This document shows, piece after piece, positions 29,393 through 39,605 of a stretch of 64,000 nucleotides of DNA. The notes beneath the pieces were generated by a model. The model did no database searches. It worked only from the letters and a program-made list of their open reading frames with translations, and was not told the origin of the DNA. Location: contig CANQUJ010000008.1 in NCBI GenBank assembly GCA_947627005.1, forward strand, positions 1 to 64,000, given 5' to 3'. Source of the stretch: an uncultured Clostridia bacterium (lineage in GTDB: Bacteria > Bacillota > Clostridia > Oscillospirales > Ruminococcaceae). Numbering within the stretch: the stretch's first letter is position 1; each line of letters starts with the position of its first letter. Both the position numbers and the translations under genes were made by a program.

Positions 29393-30100
29393 ATGAAGTC
29401 TAAAATTTTCGCCGCGTTTTCCGCGATGATTCTCTCCCTTTCGCTCTGCGGCTGCGGCGCTTCCGCGCCTATCCCCGGCGAAGAGCTCGTCCTCGCCGCC
29501 CGAAAGTGGTATACCTCTCTCGATTCCGCCAAGGTAGAGATAGTGGATAACAAAACCGGCGACTCGGAGCAGACCTTTATCTTCAAATACGACGAAAAGG
29601 GCGTTATGACCTATTCCTACGTCGGAAAAGGCGAGGGAATAAGCCTTGCCCAATATAACAACGGCCGCGAGCAGTTTACCGACGACAACGGCGAGATCGA
29701 GCTTTTAGACGCTTCGGATCTTATGTTCACCGCCTACTCCCGCGACGTTCCCTACCCGATGGCCGACGAAGGGCTTATACTTTTTTATAAATCCGGGATA
29801 ATTCCCGAAAAGTCATACACCGAAGAGGCGGTTATGCTCGACGGCCCCAACGGAATAACCGTCCACCACGAATACGACGTCTCTAAAATCGCCTCACAGT
29901 TCTCGGGCGAGGGCGAGCTTACGGCCTTCTCGGTCGACTATACCTTTGAATCCGACGGAACACTTATGTATTTTTGCGAAAATACAGAGATTCTTTCGGA
30001 AGGGGAGACCTCTCGCCGCGAGTATACGATATATATAAGCGAGCGAAATGCGGTCGAAAGGGTCGAAAATGTTGTGGATATCTCCTCGATTTCAGACTAA
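29393..30100 (+). CDS. Putative lipoprotein of unknown function
   Basis: 235 residues. The signal ends in SLCGC with Cys20 (LSLCGC form). The body (EELVLAARKWYTSLDSAKVE near 29-48) resembles DUF-type clostridial lipoproteins that follow outer lipoprotein carrier-like folds, but I cannot assign a family. The ATG at 29393 sits eight bases after AAGGAG; a longer ORF to 29201 would lie inside the preceding gene and is rejected. Cell-surface location is inferred. Confidence 0.75.
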   Translation: MKSKIFAAFSAMILSLSLCGCGASAPIPGEELVLAARKWYTSLDSAKVEIVDNKTGDSEQTFIFKYDEKGVMTYSYVGKGEGISLAQYNNGREQFTDDNGEIELLDASDLMFTAYSRDVPYPMADEGLILFYKSGIIPEKSYTEEAVMLDGPNGITVHHEYDVSKIASQFSGEGELTAFSVDYTFESDGTLMYFCENTEILSEGETSRREYTIYISERNAVERVENVVDISSISD

Positions 30101-30180
30101 AAGTTGTGTATTTGTATATTTTGCATAATTTCAAACCTGTTTTTTCTAAAAAGTTTTATGTCATAAATTTCTTATAAAAC

Positions 30181-30210
30181 TTGACTATCGCCCGAAATTA
30201 GTGGTATATT
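30181..30210 (+). promoter_or_regulatory. Promoter of the S10 ribosomal operon
   Basis: TTGACT (30181-30186), 18-bp spacer and TATATT (30205-30210), or TATTAT two bases later. It lies about 330 bases before rpsJ, leaving a long leader. Confidence 0.72.
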
Positions 30211-30214
30211 ATAC

Positions 30215-30540
30215 CTTGCGTGACTGCGAAGATATGCGATGAAGTTGAAGGTTGCCGCCTTGGGCGGGTAATTTCAACCGAGTATGTCCGATTTCAAACC
30301 GGGCGACTGTAATAACCTCACGAACCGTCGAGAGATATATCTTGCGAACGCCGAAAGGCGCTGATCCTCAAGACGGAGACCCAAAAGTGTGCGGTATATT
30401 CGGTTCTCCGAAAAACGTTTGGTTTTTCGGCATTTTTTATGAGACCGAAAGAAACACACGGAAGCGTGTTTTTAATGCAGACAAACCCGCTTACAAAAGC
30501 GGGCGGCCCCCAGCGAAGTATTTAGATAGGAGGCAAAATT
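30215..30540 (+). promoter_or_regulatory. Structured leader of the S10 operon with possible attenuators
   Basis: No gene is evident in this 440-base gap. The leader has GGTTGCCGCC-GGGCGG-type pairing near 30248-30285. CCGAAAAAC pairs with GTTTTTCGG (30408-30416/30422-30430) followed by CATTTTTTA, a good intrinsic terminator in front of the operon. CACG gaag CGTG then TTTTTA is at 30457-30473, and CCCGCTT/AGCGGG at about 30486-30503. Transcription attenuation by a ribosomal protein is inferred. Confidence 0.6.
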
Positions 30541-30855
30541 ATGGCAGTCAATGAAAAAATCAGAATCAAGATCAAGGGGTATGAACACTCGAATGTCGAC
30601 GCTGCTGCGGCAAAAATAGTCGAAGCGGCGAAAAGAAGCGGCGCAAAGGTCTCCGGGCCGGTTCCGCTGCCGACCGAGAAGGAAGTCGTAACCGTATTGC
30701 GCTCGGTATTCATCAATAAAGACAGCCGCGAGCAATTCGAACTTAGAACTCACAAAAGGCTGATCGACGTCCTTCACCCGACTAACGAGACCACCACCGC
30801 TTTACAGAATCTTGAGCTTCCTGCAGGCGTAGACATCGTAATGGAGATCAAGTAA
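30541..30855 (+). CDS. rpsJ: Ribosomal protein S10
   Basis: 104 residues, normal length. [20 protein letters not shown] and [20 protein letters not shown] are the family signature. First gene of the S10 operon behind TAGGAGG. S10 also acts in NusB-dependent antitermination. A 94-base spacer with two small hairpins (AGAAACC/GGTTTCT and GGTCAA/TTGACC) separates it from rplC. Confidence 0.98.
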   Translation: MAVNEKIRIKIKGYEHSNVDAAAAKIVEAAKRSGAKVSGPVPLPTEKEVVTVLRSVFINKDSREQFELRTHKRLIDVLHPTNETTTALQNLELPAGVDIVMEIK

Positions 30856-30949
30856 TCTCCTAAAGAAACCGTTGTAACAGGTTTCTCAGCGAGCTTGCCA
30901 CAGGTCAAGTCGGTTTGACCGACCAATAACCGTATAGGAGGAAATTAAA

Positions 30950-31585
30950 ATGAACAAAGGCATCATCGGAAAGAAGATCGGCATGACCCAGATCTTCACC
31001 GAAGCCGGAAAAGTCGTTCCGGTATCGGTAATCGAGGCCGGCCCTTGCGTAGTAGTCCAGAAGAAGACCGTTGAAAACGACGGTTACGAAGCCGTTCAGC
31101 TCGGCTTTGGCGACGCAACGGCAAAGAGCCTCAAAAAGCCCCTTGCGGGGCACTTCAAAAAGGCGGACGTCGCCCTTAAGAAGCACCTTAAGGAATTCAG
31201 ACTCGCCGACACCGCCTCGCTTAACGTGGGCGACATCGTCAAGGCGGACGCCTTCGCCGTCGGCGACATCGTAGACGTCAGCGGAATCAGCAAAGGTAAA
31301 GGCTTTGCCGGAACCATCAAGCGCTGGAACAACCACCGCCTTAAAGAGACTCACGGTACCGGCCCCGTACACCGCCACGCCGGCTCTATGGGCGCCTGCT
31401 CCTCGCCTTCGAGAATATTCAAGGGCAAGGGCATGCCGGGCCACCTCGGCGCCGAAAAGGTCACCGTATTGAACCTCGAAGTAGTTAAGGTAGACGCCGA
31501 AAACAACCTTATCGCCGTAAAGGGCGCCATTCCGGGCCCGCGCAACGGAATAGTCACCGTTCGCGACAGCGTTAAGAAGGCTTAG
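30950..31585 (+). CDS. rplC: Ribosomal protein L3
   Basis: 211 residues, a 50S assembly initiator. [20 protein letters not shown] and the [20 protein letters not shown] loop are conserved. Start ATG after TAGGAGG. Second gene of the S10 operon. Confidence 0.98.
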   Translation: MNKGIIGKKIGMTQIFTEAGKVVPVSVIEAGPCVVVQKKTVENDGYEAVQLGFGDATAKSLKKPLAGHFKKADVALKKHLKEFRLADTASLNVGDIVKADAFAVGDIVDVSGISKGKGFAGTIKRWNNHRLKETHGTGPVHRHAGSMGACSSPSRIFKGKGMPGHLGAEKVTVLNLEVVKVDAENNLIAVKGAIPGPRNGIVTVRDSVKKA

Positions 31586-31602
31586 TGGAAGGAGGAAACA
31601 CA

Positions 31603-32226
31603 ATGTCTAAGATTTCCGTATATGACATCAAGGGCAACGTCGTTGCCGACACTGAGCTTAACGACGCAATATGGGGAGTCGAGCCCAACGTTCCCGTTAT
31701 GCACGCGGCGGTAGTAAACTATCTCGCAAACCGCAGACAGGGAACTCAATCGACCCTTACGAGAACCGAAGTATCCGGCGGCGGAAGAAAGCCCTGGAGG
31801 CAGAAGGGAACCGGCCACGCAAGGCAGGGTTCTACCCGCGCCCCGCAGTGGACTCATGGCGGAGTGGCTCTCGGCCCGAAGCCCCGCAGCTACAGATACA
31901 CCATCAACAAAAAGGTCAGAAGGCTGGCGATGAAATCCGCCCTCTCCTCAAAGCTTGCCGAGGGCAACGTTATCGTTCTTTCGGGCATCGACTTTGAAGA
32001 CATCAAGACCAAAAACGTAGCCGAAATGCTTAAAGCTCTCGGAGCGGACAAGAAGGCCCTTATCGTCAACACCGAGGCCGACGAAAAGCTCATCAAGAGC
32101 GCGCGCAACATCCAGGGAGTAAAAACCGCCCTCGTAAACACCCTTAACGTTTACGATATCCTCGGCCACGACAAATTCATCGTCGTTAAAGACGCCGTTG
32201 CACAGATCGAGGAGGTATACTGCTAA
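31603..32226 (+). CDS. rplD: Ribosomal protein L4
   Basis: 207 residues starting MSKISVYDIKGN behind AAGGAGG. A TTG/other start at 31585 would precede the ribosome site and is rejected. The exit-tunnel loop GGGRKPWRQKGTGHARQGS is intact. In Gram-negatives L4 represses the S10 operon; here this is unknown. Its stop overlaps the rplW start by one base. Confidence 0.98.
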   Translation: MSKISVYDIKGNVVADTELNDAIWGVEPNVPVMHAAVVNYLANRRQGTQSTLTRTEVSGGGRKPWRQKGTGHARQGSTRAPQWTHGGVALGPKPRSYRYTINKKVRRLAMKSALSSKLAEGNVIVLSGIDFEDIKTKNVAEMLKALGADKKALIVNTEADEKLIKSARNIQGVKTALVNTLNVYDILGHDKFIVVKDAVAQIEEVYC

Positions 32227-32522
32227 TGGTTAAAACCGCTCAGGATATTATTCTCAAGCCGGTCATCACCGAGGCTTCGATGGAAGACCTCAGAGCCGGG
32301 AAATACACCTTCAAAGTTATGAAGACCGCCAACAAGCACGAAATTAAAGCCGCAGTAGAAAGAATCTTCGGCGTTAAGGTCGCAAAGGTCAACACCATTC
32401 GCATGCAGGGCAAGACCCGCAGAATGGGCAGATACGAAGGAACAACGCCCTCATGGAAAAAGGCGATAGTTACTCTCGCCGAGGGTTCGAAGACCATATC
32501 CTTCTTCGACGGAATGATCTGA
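32226..32522 (+). CDS. rplW: Ribosomal protein L23
   Basis: 98 residues. KPVITEASMEDLRAGKYTFK and the loop KVNTIRMQGKTRRMGRY are typical. L23 sits at the tunnel exit and docks trigger factor and SRP. Coupled to rplD through TAATG. Followed by an unusually long 306-base gap. Confidence 0.98.
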   Translation: MVKTAQDIILKPVITEASMEDLRAGKYTFKVMKTANKHEIKAAVERIFGVKVAKVNTIRMQGKTRRMGRYEGTTPSWKKAIVTLAEGSKTISFFDGMI

Positions 32523-32828
32523 CGGAGGATAGAGATTAGATGAACAGAGGACAGAGGCTTGGCGCCGACTTTAACCCGCCGCTCGAATATGAGCGGGCGG
32601 AACAGGCCGAATCGCAAGGTCGTATAACAACTAAAGCGATAAGTCAAGTCTAAACCCGCAAATAAATTTCTGTCTTCTAACTTCCGACTTCTGACGCTCC
32701 GCTTGTCGCTATTCGGCAGAAGGTAAAAGCCGCCGCAAAGGTATCCGATATCTGCTGTCCGAATATCCGACCTCTATATGGGAGTAGGCTCCCGATAAAC
32801 CTATAATCTTGTAAGGAGAGATTTTCAC
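32523..32828 (+). other. 306-base insert between rplW and rplB, with a possible 37-codon ORF
   Basis: These two genes are usually nearly adjacent. The gap has ACGGAGGA then an ATG at 32540 opening a 37-codon frame (MNRGQRLGADFNPPLEYERA, then EQAESQGRITTKAISQV) ending with TAA at 32651-32653. A hairpin CCCGCCGCTC/GAGCGGGCGG lies within it (about 32576-32597). A C/T-rich stretch with TTCTGTC and TTCTGAC words follows, then GGGAG/CTCCC (32780-32793). The ORF has a ribosome site at long spacing and no known family; I regard it as possible only. Confidence 0.4.
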
Positions 32829-33662
32829 ATGGCCATAAAAAGCTATAAGCCGACTACGAACGGGCGCCGCGGAATGACTGTTACCGATTACAGCGTCCTT
32901 TCAAAAGTCGAGCCCGAAAGAAGCCTTCTTGAACCCCTTAAGAAGACTTCGGGCAGAAACAGCTACGGAAGAATCACCGTTCGCCACCACGGCGGCGGCG
33001 AAAGAAAAAAATACCGCGTTATCGACTTCAAGAGGAACAAGCTCGATATGGACGCCTCTGTTTTAACTCTTGAATACGACCCTAACCGTTCGGCGCACAT
33101 CGCCCTCGTACAGTATGAAGACGGCGAGAAGAGATATATAATCGCCCCGAACGGCCTCAAAGTCGGCGACACTGTTCGCGCCGGCGCCGGGGCGGATATC
33201 AAGCCCGGCAACGCGCTTCCGCTCATCAACATTCCGGTAGGTACCTTTATCCACAACATCGAGCTCTATCCCGGCAAGGGCGCCCAGCTCGTCCGTTCGG
33301 CCGGAAATATGGCCCAGCTTATGGGCCGCGAAGGCGATATGGTTTTGGTTCGTCTTCCTTCCGGCGAGATGAGATACATTCCCGCCAACTGCATGGCGAC
33401 GATCGGGCAGGTCGGCAACATCGACCACGAAAACGTCCATCTCGGCAAAGCGGGAAGAAAACGCCATATGGGCGTAAGACCTACCGTCAGAGGTTCGGTT
33501 ATGAACCCCTGCGACCACCCGCACGGCGGCGGCGAAGGCAAAGCGCCCGTCGGTCGTCCTTCCCCGGTATCGCCTTGGGGCAAGCCGACTATGGGCTATA
33601 AGACCAGAGCCAAGCATCATCGCTCCGATAAGTATATCGTTAAGCGCCGCAACGCGAAGTAA
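32829..33662 (+). CDS. rplB: Ribosomal protein L2
   Basis: 277 residues. [17 protein letters not shown] at the start, [20 protein letters not shown], and the C-terminal peptidyl-transferase loop [20 protein letters not shown] with the conserved His are present. Start ATG behind AAGGAGA. Confidence 0.98.
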   Translation: MAIKSYKPTTNGRRGMTVTDYSVLSKVEPERSLLEPLKKTSGRNSYGRITVRHHGGGERKKYRVIDFKRNKLDMDASVLTLEYDPNRSAHIALVQYEDGEKRYIIAPNGLKVGDTVRAGAGADIKPGNALPLINIPVGTFIHNIELYPGKGAQLVRSAGNMAQLMGREGDMVLVRLPSGEMRYIPANCMATIGQVGNIDHENVHLGKAGRKRHMGVRPTVRGSVMNPCDHPHGGGEGKAPVGRPSPVSPWGKPTMGYKTRAKHHRSDKYIVKRRNAK

Positions 33663-33685
33663 TGCCGAAAGGAGGCAGATGAATA

Positions 33686-33967
33686 ATGGGTAGAAGTGTT
33701 AAAAAAGGACCTTTCGTGCAGGACTCACTCTACAAAAAGGTCATCGCTATGAACGAAACGGGAGAGAAGAAGGCTATCAAGACTTGGAGCCGCGCATCCG
33801 TTATCTTCCCTGATTTCGTTGGTCATACATTTGCCGTCCACGACGGACGCAAGCACGTTCCGGTATACATCACCGAGGACATGGTCGGCCACCGCTTGGG
33901 CGAATTCGCCCCGACGAGAACCTTTAAAGGTCATGCCGGCTCAAAGACGTCGAACAACGGTAAATAG
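33686..33967 (+). CDS. rpsS: Ribosomal protein S19
   Basis: 93 residues. [19 protein letters not shown] and [18 protein letters not shown] are diagnostic. It binds the 30S head near S13. In-operon position between L2 and L22 is standard. Confidence 0.98.
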   Translation: MGRSVKKGPFVQDSLYKKVIAMNETGEKKAIKTWSRASVIFPDFVGHTFAVHDGRKHVPVYITEDMVGHRLGEFAPTRTFKGHAGSKTSNNGK

Positions 33968-33987
33968 CCCGAAAGGAGGAAATTCAA

Positions 33988-34323
33988 ATGGAAGCTAAGG
34001 CAATACTCAGAAATGCCCGTATTGCTCCCCGTAAGGTTGAGATTGTTCTCAATCTTATAAGAGGCAAGGATTACGAAACCGCCCTTGCCATACTGAAGCA
34101 TACTCCTAAGTCCGCTTGCGAATACCTTATAAAGCTTATAAACTCGGCCGCGGCCAACGCGGAAAACAACTTCCACATGGATAAAACAAATCTCTATGTG
34201 TCCGAATGTTTCGTTTGCCCGGGTCCCACGCTTAAAAGGTATCAGGCAAGAGCAAAGGGCAGCGGAGCCAGAATTCTCAAGAGAACTTCTCATGTAACGG
34301 TCGTTCTCTCTGAAAAGGAATAA
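33988..34323 (+). CDS. rplV: Ribosomal protein L22
   Basis: 111 residues. Conserved [18 protein letters not shown] and the tunnel-lining loop ending RARGSGARI-like [20 protein letters not shown] are visible. ATG behind AAGGAGG. Confidence 0.98.
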   Translation: MEAKAILRNARIAPRKVEIVLNLIRGKDYETALAILKHTPKSACEYLIKLINSAAANAENNFHMDKTNLYVSECFVCPGPTLKRYQARAKGSGARILKRTSHVTVVLSEKE

Positions 34324-34343
34324 GTCGGAAGAGGAGGTAAACT

Positions 34344-35117
34344 ATGGGACAAAAAGTTAATCCGCACGGTTTGCGCGTCGGTATCATCAAGGATTGGGAT
34401 TCCCGCTGGTTTGCAGATAAGAGCACTTTCGGCGACACCCTTGTTGAAGATTACAATATCCGTAACTACATCAAGAAGAATCTCTATTCCGCGGGAGTGC
34501 CGCGCGTTGAAATCGAAAGATTTGCAGACAAAGTTAAAATCAATATCCACTGCGCAAAGCCCGGCCTTGTAATCGGCCGCGGCGGCGAGGCGATCGACAA
34601 GCTTAGGGCCGACATCGAAAAGAAGATCGGCAAGACCGTTTCGCTCAATATATTCGAGGTCAAGTCGCCCGACCTTAACGCACAGCTCGTCGCCGAAAGG
34701 ATCGCGCTCGACCTTGAAAACAGAGTCGCATTCAGAAGGGCCATGAAGGGCGCTATCGGAAGAGCGATGAAGCTTGGCGCAAAGGGAATCAAAACCAAGG
34801 CTTCGGGCCGCTTGGGCGGCGCCGAAATTGCCAGAAGCGAAACCTATCATGAGGGCACTATCCCGCTTCAGACCATAAGAGCCGATATCGACTACGGCAC
34901 GGCCGAGGCCGCGACCACCTACGGCAGGATCGGCGTAAAGGTCTGGATCTATAAGGGCGAAGTCCTTAAGGGCGAGGCCGCTCCGGCCGAAGAAAAGCCC
35001 GAGCGCCGCAACCGCCGCCCGAGAAACGGCGACGACAGGCCCCGCCGCCCGAGAAACGACAACCGCGAGAATCGCGCCCCGAGAGGGGAAACCAAAAGAG
35101 AAGGGGGTAATAAATAA
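34344..35117 (+). CDS. rpsC: Ribosomal protein S3
   Basis: 257 residues, longer than the usual 210-230 because of an Arg/Pro/Asn/Glu-rich tail after about residue 215 ([18 protein letters not shown]). The KH domain ([15 protein letters not shown] near 74-88) and the C-terminal domain are normal. The stop overlaps the rplP start (TAATG). The tail may add RNA contacts; that is inference. Confidence 0.97.
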   Translation: MGQKVNPHGLRVGIIKDWDSRWFADKSTFGDTLVEDYNIRNYIKKNLYSAGVPRVEIERFADKVKINIHCAKPGLVIGRGGEAIDKLRADIEKKIGKTVSLNIFEVKSPDLNAQLVAERIALDLENRVAFRRAMKGAIGRAMKLGAKGIKTKASGRLGGAEIARSETYHEGTIPLQTIRADIDYGTAEAATTYGRIGVKVWIYKGEVLKGEAAPAEEKPERRNRRPRNGDDRPRRPRNDNRENRAPRGETKREGGNK

Positions 35118-35539
35118 TGTTACTTCCGAAAAGAGTTAAACACCGCAAACAGCACCGCGGAAGAATGAAGGGGCAGGCGACGAGAGGAAACTACGTCGCA
35201 TACGGAGAGTACGGCCTTCAGGCGCTCGAGCCCTCGTGGATCACTTCGGCACAGATCGAGGCCGCCCGTATCGCCATGACCCGTTATATCAAGCGCGGCG
35301 GACAGGTTTGGATCAAGATCTTCCCCGACAAGCCCGTAACCACCAAGGCTCTCGGCACCAGAATGGGTTCCGGTAAAGGTACCCCGGAATTTTGGGTAGC
35401 GGTAGTTAAGCCCGGCAAGGTTATGTTCGAGATCGCCGGGGTCACCGAAGACACCGCCAAAGAGGCTATGCGTCTTGCGGCGCACAAGCTTCCCATCAAG
35501 TGCAAGTTCGTCAAAAAAGAAGAGGAGGGCGAGCAGTAA
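35117..35539 (+). CDS. rplP: Ribosomal protein L16
   Basis: 140 residues. [19 protein letters not shown] and [20 protein letters not shown] are the family motifs. Overlaps rpsC and rpmC by one base at each end. Confidence 0.98.
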   Translation: MLLPKRVKHRKQHRGRMKGQATRGNYVAYGEYGLQALEPSWITSAQIEAARIAMTRYIKRGGQVWIKIFPDKPVTTKALGTRMGSGKGTPEFWVAVVKPGKVMFEIAGVTEDTAKEAMRLAAHKLPIKCKFVKKEEEGEQ

Positions 35540-35730
35540 TGAAAACAAGCGAAATCAAAGAAATGACTCTTGTCGAGATGCAAAACAAGCTCGCCGATCT
35601 TCGCGAAGAGCTTTTCAACCTTCGTTTCCAGCACACTGTCAACCAGCTCGACAACCCTATGAGAATCAAGGCCGTTAAAAAAGACATCGCGCGTGTTATG
35701 ACCTTCATTCGCCAAAGGGAATCCGAGTGA
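35539..35730 (+). CDS. rpmC: Ribosomal protein L29
   Basis: 63 residues starting [18 protein letters not shown]. The upstream in-frame start at 35500 lies inside rplP and is rejected. LREELFNLRFQHTVNQLDNP is typical. Confidence 0.97.
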   Translation: MKTSEIKEMTLVEMQNKLADLREELFNLRFQHTVNQLDNPMRIKAVKKDIARVMTFIRQRESE

Positions 35731-35748
35731 TTGGGAGGAGGATTTTAA

Positions 35749-36006
35749 ATGAGCGAAAGAAAGCTTAGAAAGACAAGAGTGGGCAAGGTCGTCTCGGATA
35801 AGATGGACAAAACCATCGTAGTCGCGATAGAAGACAACGTTATGCACCCGCTTTATAAGAAGATCATCAAAAGAACGGTCAAGTTCAAGGCCCATGACGA
35901 AGACAATACCGCCCACACCGGCGACACCGTCCAGATCATGGAGACCCGCCCTCTTTCAAAAGACAAGAGATGGCGCCTTGTAAAGGTTCTTGAGCAGGCC
36001 AAGTAA
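35749..36006 (+). CDS. rpsQ: Ribosomal protein S17
   Basis: 85 residues. [20 protein letters not shown] and [18 protein letters not shown] match the family. Start behind GGGAGGAGG. Confidence 0.97.
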   Translation: MSERKLRKTRVGKVVSDKMDKTIVVAIEDNVMHPLYKKIIKRTVKFKAHDEDNTAHTGDTVQIMETRPLSKDKRWRLVKVLEQAK

Positions 36007-36045
36007 GCCAAGTATTATTTCAATTATTGAAAGGAGGAACTTGCT

Positions 36046-36414
36046 GTGATACAAATGCAGACCAGACTCAAAGTAGCAGACAACACAGGCGCGAAAGAGC
36101 TTATGTGCATAAGAGTCTTGGGCGGCACTCGCCGCAAGTACGCCAACATCGGCGATGTCGTTGTAGCTTCCGTTAAAAAGGCTGCTCCCGGCGGCATGGT
36201 CAAAAAAGGCGACGTAGTTAAAGCAGTAATCGTTCGTTCAACTAAGGGCTTGCGCCGCGACGACGGAACCTATATCCGTTTCGACGAAAACGCAGCCGTT
36301 ATAATCAAAGAAGACAAAACACCGAGGGGGACCCGTATCTTCGGCCTCGTAGCCAGAGAGCTTAGAGACCACGATTTCGTAAAGATCATGTCCTTGGCCC
36401 CCGAGGTACTTTAA
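36046..36414 (+). CDS. rplN: Ribosomal protein L14
   Basis: 122 residues with a GTG start (GTG ATA CAA ATG). [20 protein letters not shown] agrees with homologues, so GTG rather than the ATG three codons later is chosen. AAAGGAGGA is at correct distance. Confidence 0.97.
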   Translation: MIQMQTRLKVADNTGAKELMCIRVLGGTRRKYANIGDVVVASVKKAAPGGMVKKGDVVKAVIVRSTKGLRRDDGTYIRFDENAAVIIKEDKTPRGTRIFGLVARELRDHDFVKIMSLAPEVL

Positions 36415-36430
36415 AGAAGGAGGAGCCGAA

Positions 36431-36751
36431 ATGAATAAAATTCACGTTAAAACCGGTGACTCCGTTGTAATCTTAAGCGGAAAAGACAAGGGCAAAAGAG
36501 GAAACGTCCTCGCCGTCTCCCCAAAAGAGGGCAAGCTTATAGTCGAGGGCTGCAATATGGCCACCAAATCGGTCAAGCCCCGCAGACAGGGCGAGCAGGG
36601 CGGAATAGTCAAGGCCGAGGCCGCGATGTATTCCTCTAAAGTCGCTCTCTATTGCCCCAAATGCGAAAGAGGCGTCAGATACGGCGTTAAAACCGACGAC
36701 GACGGCAAAAAGATCAGAGTTTGCAAGCGCTGCGGCGCCGAGATTAAGTAA
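36431..36751 (+). CDS. rplX: Ribosomal protein L24
   Basis: 106 residues. KOW motif in VVILSGKDKGKRGNVLAV. The C-terminal part has CPKC and CKRC pairs, a possible zinc ribbon found in a subset of L24 proteins. Confidence 0.97.
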   Translation: MNKIHVKTGDSVVILSGKDKGKRGNVLAVSPKEGKLIVEGCNMATKSVKPRRQGEQGGIVKAEAAMYSSKVALYCPKCERGVRYGVKTDDDGKKIRVCKRCGAEIK

Positions 36752-36763
36752 GGAGGATATCAG

Positions 36764-37303
36764 ATGGCAAGACTTAAAGATTTATATGTCAGCGAGATAG
36801 CCCCCGCGCTTATGAAAAAATTCGGATACAAAAACGTCATGCAGATCCCGAAGCTCGATAAAGTAGTCATCAACGTAGGCTGCGGCGAGGCAAAGGAAAA
36901 TTCTAAGGTCGTCGACGCCGTTGTTACCGACCTTTCGGCCATAACCGGCCAGAAGCCGATAGTCTGCAAGGCCAAAAAATCCGTCGCAAACTTCAAGCTT
37001 CGCGAGGGAATGCCCATCGGAGTAAAGGTCACCCTTCGTTCCGATAAAATGTATGAGTTTATCGACAGGCTCTTTAACGTAGCCTTCCCGCGAGTACGCG
37101 ACTTTAAAGGAATCAGCCCCAACTCTTTCGACGGCAGAGGGAACTACTCTACCGGCATCAAAGAGCAGCTTATATTCCCCGAGATCGAGTTCGATAAGAT
37201 CGACAAAGTTCGCGGAATGGACATCAACTTTATCACCACCGCAAAGACCGACGAAGAGGCCAAAGAGCTGCTCTCTATGCTGGGCGCTCCGTTCGCCAAG
37301 TAA
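36764..37303 (+). CDS. rplE: Ribosomal protein L5
   Basis: 179 residues. [20 protein letters not shown] and the [20 protein letters not shown] loop are conserved. L5 holds 5S rRNA and contacts P-site tRNA. Confidence 0.98.
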   Translation: MARLKDLYVSEIAPALMKKFGYKNVMQIPKLDKVVINVGCGEAKENSKVVDAVVTDLSAITGQKPIVCKAKKSVANFKLREGMPIGVKVTLRSDKMYEFIDRLFNVAFPRVRDFKGISPNSFDGRGNYSTGIKEQLIFPEIEFDKIDKVRGMDINFITTAKTDEEAKELLSMLGAPFAK

Positions 37304-37322
37304 ATAGGAGGATTGATGAAAT

Positions 37323-37508
37323 ATGGCTAAAAAATCTATGGTATTAAAGCAACAGGCAAAGCCTAAGTTCTCGTCCCGTGCTTACAACAGGTGCAAGATT
37401 TGCGGAAGACCGCACGCCTATCTTCGCAAGTTCGGCATATGCCGTATCTGCTTCAGAAATTTGGCGCACAACGGTCAGATCCCCGGCGTTAAGAAGGCAA
37501 GCTGGTAA
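37323..37508 (+). CDS. rpsN: Ribosomal protein S14, zinc-binding (C+) form
   Basis: 61 residues with CxxC pairs at Cys24/27 and Cys40/43 (NRCKICGR and GICRICFR). This short zinc form is typical of Firmicutes. ATG behind TAGGAGG. Confidence 0.97.
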   Translation: MAKKSMVLKQQAKPKFSSRAYNRCKICGRPHAYLRKFGICRICFRNLAHNGQIPGVKKASW

Positions 37509-37537
37509 ACCCAGACATACAAAGGAGGCAAAACAGT

Positions 37538-37936
37538 ATGCAGATTACCGATACGATAGCTGATTTGCTTACAAGAATCCGCAACGCGAGTTCTGCAAAG
37601 CACGCTACGGTTGACGTTCCCGCTTCCAATGTCAAAAAGGCGATAACCGAGATACTCCTCAACGAGGGATACATCAAGGCTTATCAGGTCGTCGAGGACG
37701 GAAAGCAGGGAATCATTAGAATAACACTTAAATACGATGAGAATAAAGCGCCCGTAATCTCGGGACTCAGAAGGGTCTCAAAGCCCGGATTGAGAATCTA
37801 CTCGAGCTGCGAGGATATGCCCAAGGTTATGAAGGGCCTCGGCGTAGCGATAGTTTCAACCTCTAAAGGTATCGTTACCGACAAAAAGGCCCGCGAGCTC
37901 GGCGTAGGCGGCGAGATTCTCGCATTCGTCTGGTAA
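37538..37936 (+). CDS. rpsH: Ribosomal protein S8
   Basis: 132 residues. [20 protein letters not shown] and the C-terminal [15 protein letters not shown] are characteristic. Standard spc operon position. Confidence 0.98.
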   Translation: MQITDTIADLLTRIRNASSAKHATVDVPASNVKKAITEILLNEGYIKAYQVVEDGKQGIIRITLKYDENKAPVISGLRRVSKPGLRIYSSCEDMPKVMKGLGVAIVSTSKGIVTDKKARELGVGGEILAFVW

Positions 37937-37946
37937 GGAGGAAGTT

Positions 37947-38498
37947 ATGTCAAGAATAGGATTAAAGCCCATAACTGTCCCCGCAGGCGTAGAGATCACC
38001 GTTGCCGAAGGCAACGTAGTAACCGTCAAGGGGCCGAAGGGCACTCTTACAAAAACATTTAACCCCGCGTTGACCATAGCCGTCGAGAACGGAGAGATAA
38101 AGGTCTCTCGCCCCGACGACGAGCAGCTTTCAAAATCCCTCCACGGCCTTACCAGAACCCTGGTAAACAATATGGTAGAGGGCGTGGTAAACGGATATCA
38201 GAAGCTTTTGGTCATCGAAGGAACCGGTTATAGGGCCGCAAAACAGGGCAAAGACGTTATCCTTAACCTCGGATACTCTCACCAAGTAGTAGTCAGCGAG
38301 ACCGCTACCATAAGCCTCGAGGTTCCGCAGCCCAACCAAATCCTCGTCAAGGGAATCGACAAGCAGGAAGTCGGTCAGTTTGCCTGCGAAGTCAGAGCAA
38401 AGCGCCCGCCCGAGCCTTATAAGGGCAAGGGGATCCGCTATGACGGCGAGGTAATCGTCCGCAAGGCAGGTAAAGCCGGCAAAGGCGCAAAGAAGTAA
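37947..38498 (+). CDS. rplF: Ribosomal protein L6
   Basis: 183 residues, two duplicated domains. [17 protein letters not shown] at the start and [17 protein letters not shown] at the end are diagnostic. Ten bases after rpsH behind AAGGAGG. Confidence 0.98.
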   Translation: MSRIGLKPITVPAGVEITVAEGNVVTVKGPKGTLTKTFNPALTIAVENGEIKVSRPDDEQLSKSLHGLTRTLVNNMVEGVVNGYQKLLVIEGTGYRAAKQGKDVILNLGYSHQVVVSETATISLEVPQPNQILVKGIDKQEVGQFACEVRAKRPPEPYKGKGIRYDGEVIVRKAGKAGKGAKK

Positions 38499-38515
38499 CT
38501 AAAGGAGATTAAGCT

Positions 38516-38875
38516 ATGGTAAAATCAGTTGACAGAGCCAAGGCAAGGGCCCATCGCCACCTAAGAGTTCGCTCTAAGGTAAGCGGAACGAGCGCCTGCC
38601 CCCGTCTCAACGTTTTCCGCTCCGCAAAGCATATCTATGCACAGGTCATAGACGACGTCACCGGAACTACTCTCTGCGCCGCTTCAAGCATGACTAAAGG
38701 CTTTGAGGGCAACGGCGGAAACGTAGAGGGCGCAAAGAAGGTCGGCGAAATGATCGCCGAGCTTTGCAAGCAAAAAGGGATAGAAGAAGTCGTTTTCGAC
38801 AGAGGCGGCTATGTATATCACGGCCGCGTTGCAGCTTTGGCCGACGGCGCCCGCGAAGGCGGACTTAAGTTCTAA
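38516..38875 (+). CDS. rplR: Ribosomal protein L18
   Basis: 119 residues. [20 protein letters not shown] and [20 protein letters not shown] match the family. 5S rRNA-binding protein. Confidence 0.98.
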   Translation: MVKSVDRAKARAHRHLRVRSKVSGTSACPRLNVFRSAKHIYAQVIDDVTGTTLCAASSMTKGFEGNGGNVEGAKKVGEMIAELCKQKGIEEVVFDRGGYVYHGRVAALADGAREGGLKF

Positions 38876-38892
38876 ATAAGGAGGTAATCGTT

Positions 38893-39411
38893 TTGGCAAT
38901 AATTGACGCTTCAAAATTAGAGCTTGTTGAAAAGCCGGTAGCGATAAACCGCGTATCCAAAACCGTCAAGGGCGGCCGTATTATGAAATTCTCGGCGCTT
39001 ATGGTAGTAGGCGACGGTAACGGCGTTGTAGGCTTCGGCATCGGCAAGTCGAGCGAAGTTCCCGACGCTATCCGCAAAGGGATCGAAGACGCCAAGAAGA
39101 ATCTTATCAGAATCCCGTTAAAGGGAACCACCATCCCCCACGACGTCGTAGGAATCTACGGCGCGGGCAGAGTACTTTTAAGGCCCGCCGCCGCCGGTAC
39201 CGGAGTTATCGCGGGCGGCCCCGTCCGCGCGGTTATCGAAGCCGCCGGTATCAAAGACATCAGAACGAAATCTCTTCGTTCAAATAACCCCTGCAACGTC
39301 GTAAGGGCAACCTTCAACGGGCTCCAATCCCTTAAATCGGCCGACGAAGTCGCCGCAAAAAGGGGCAAGACCGTTAAAGAAATATTCGGCAAAGAAGGGG
39401 GAGAGAACTGA
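38893..39411 (+). CDS. rpsE: Ribosomal protein S5
   Basis: 172 residues beginning at TTG (38893) behind AAGGAGGT. No ATG fits the conserved N-terminus. [20 protein letters not shown] and [20 protein letters not shown] are the family motifs. Its stop overlaps the rpmD start by one base. Confidence 0.97.
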   Translation: MAIIDASKLELVEKPVAINRVSKTVKGGRIMKFSALMVVGDGNGVVGFGIGKSSEVPDAIRKGIEDAKKNLIRIPLKGTTIPHDVVGIYGAGRVLLRPAAAGTGVIAGGPVRAVIEAAGIKDIRTKSLRSNNPCNVVRATFNGLQSLKSADEVAAKRGKTVKEIFGKEGGEN

Positions 39412-39587
39412 TGGCCCTTAAAATCGAGCTTGTAAAAAGCCTTAACGGAAGGCTTAAAGAGCAGATCGCGACCGCCAACTCTCTCGGCCTTCGCAAGATA
39501 GGGGACGTTACGGTTCAGCCCGACAGCCCCCAGACTAAAGGTAAAATCAACAAGATCGTACACCTGATCAAAGTTACCGAAGAATAA
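39411..39587 (+). CDS. rpmD: Ribosomal protein L30
   Basis: 58 residues ([20 protein letters not shown], then [13 protein letters not shown] and the C-terminal [16 protein letters not shown]). Short but unambiguous by sequence and by position between rpsE and rplO. Starts in the rpsE stop codon (TGATG). Confidence 0.96.
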   Translation: MALKIELVKSLNGRLKEQIATANSLGLRKIGDVTVQPDSPQTKGKINKIVHLIKVTEE

Positions 39588-39605
39588 TATAAGGAGGTGT
39601 AGCAA

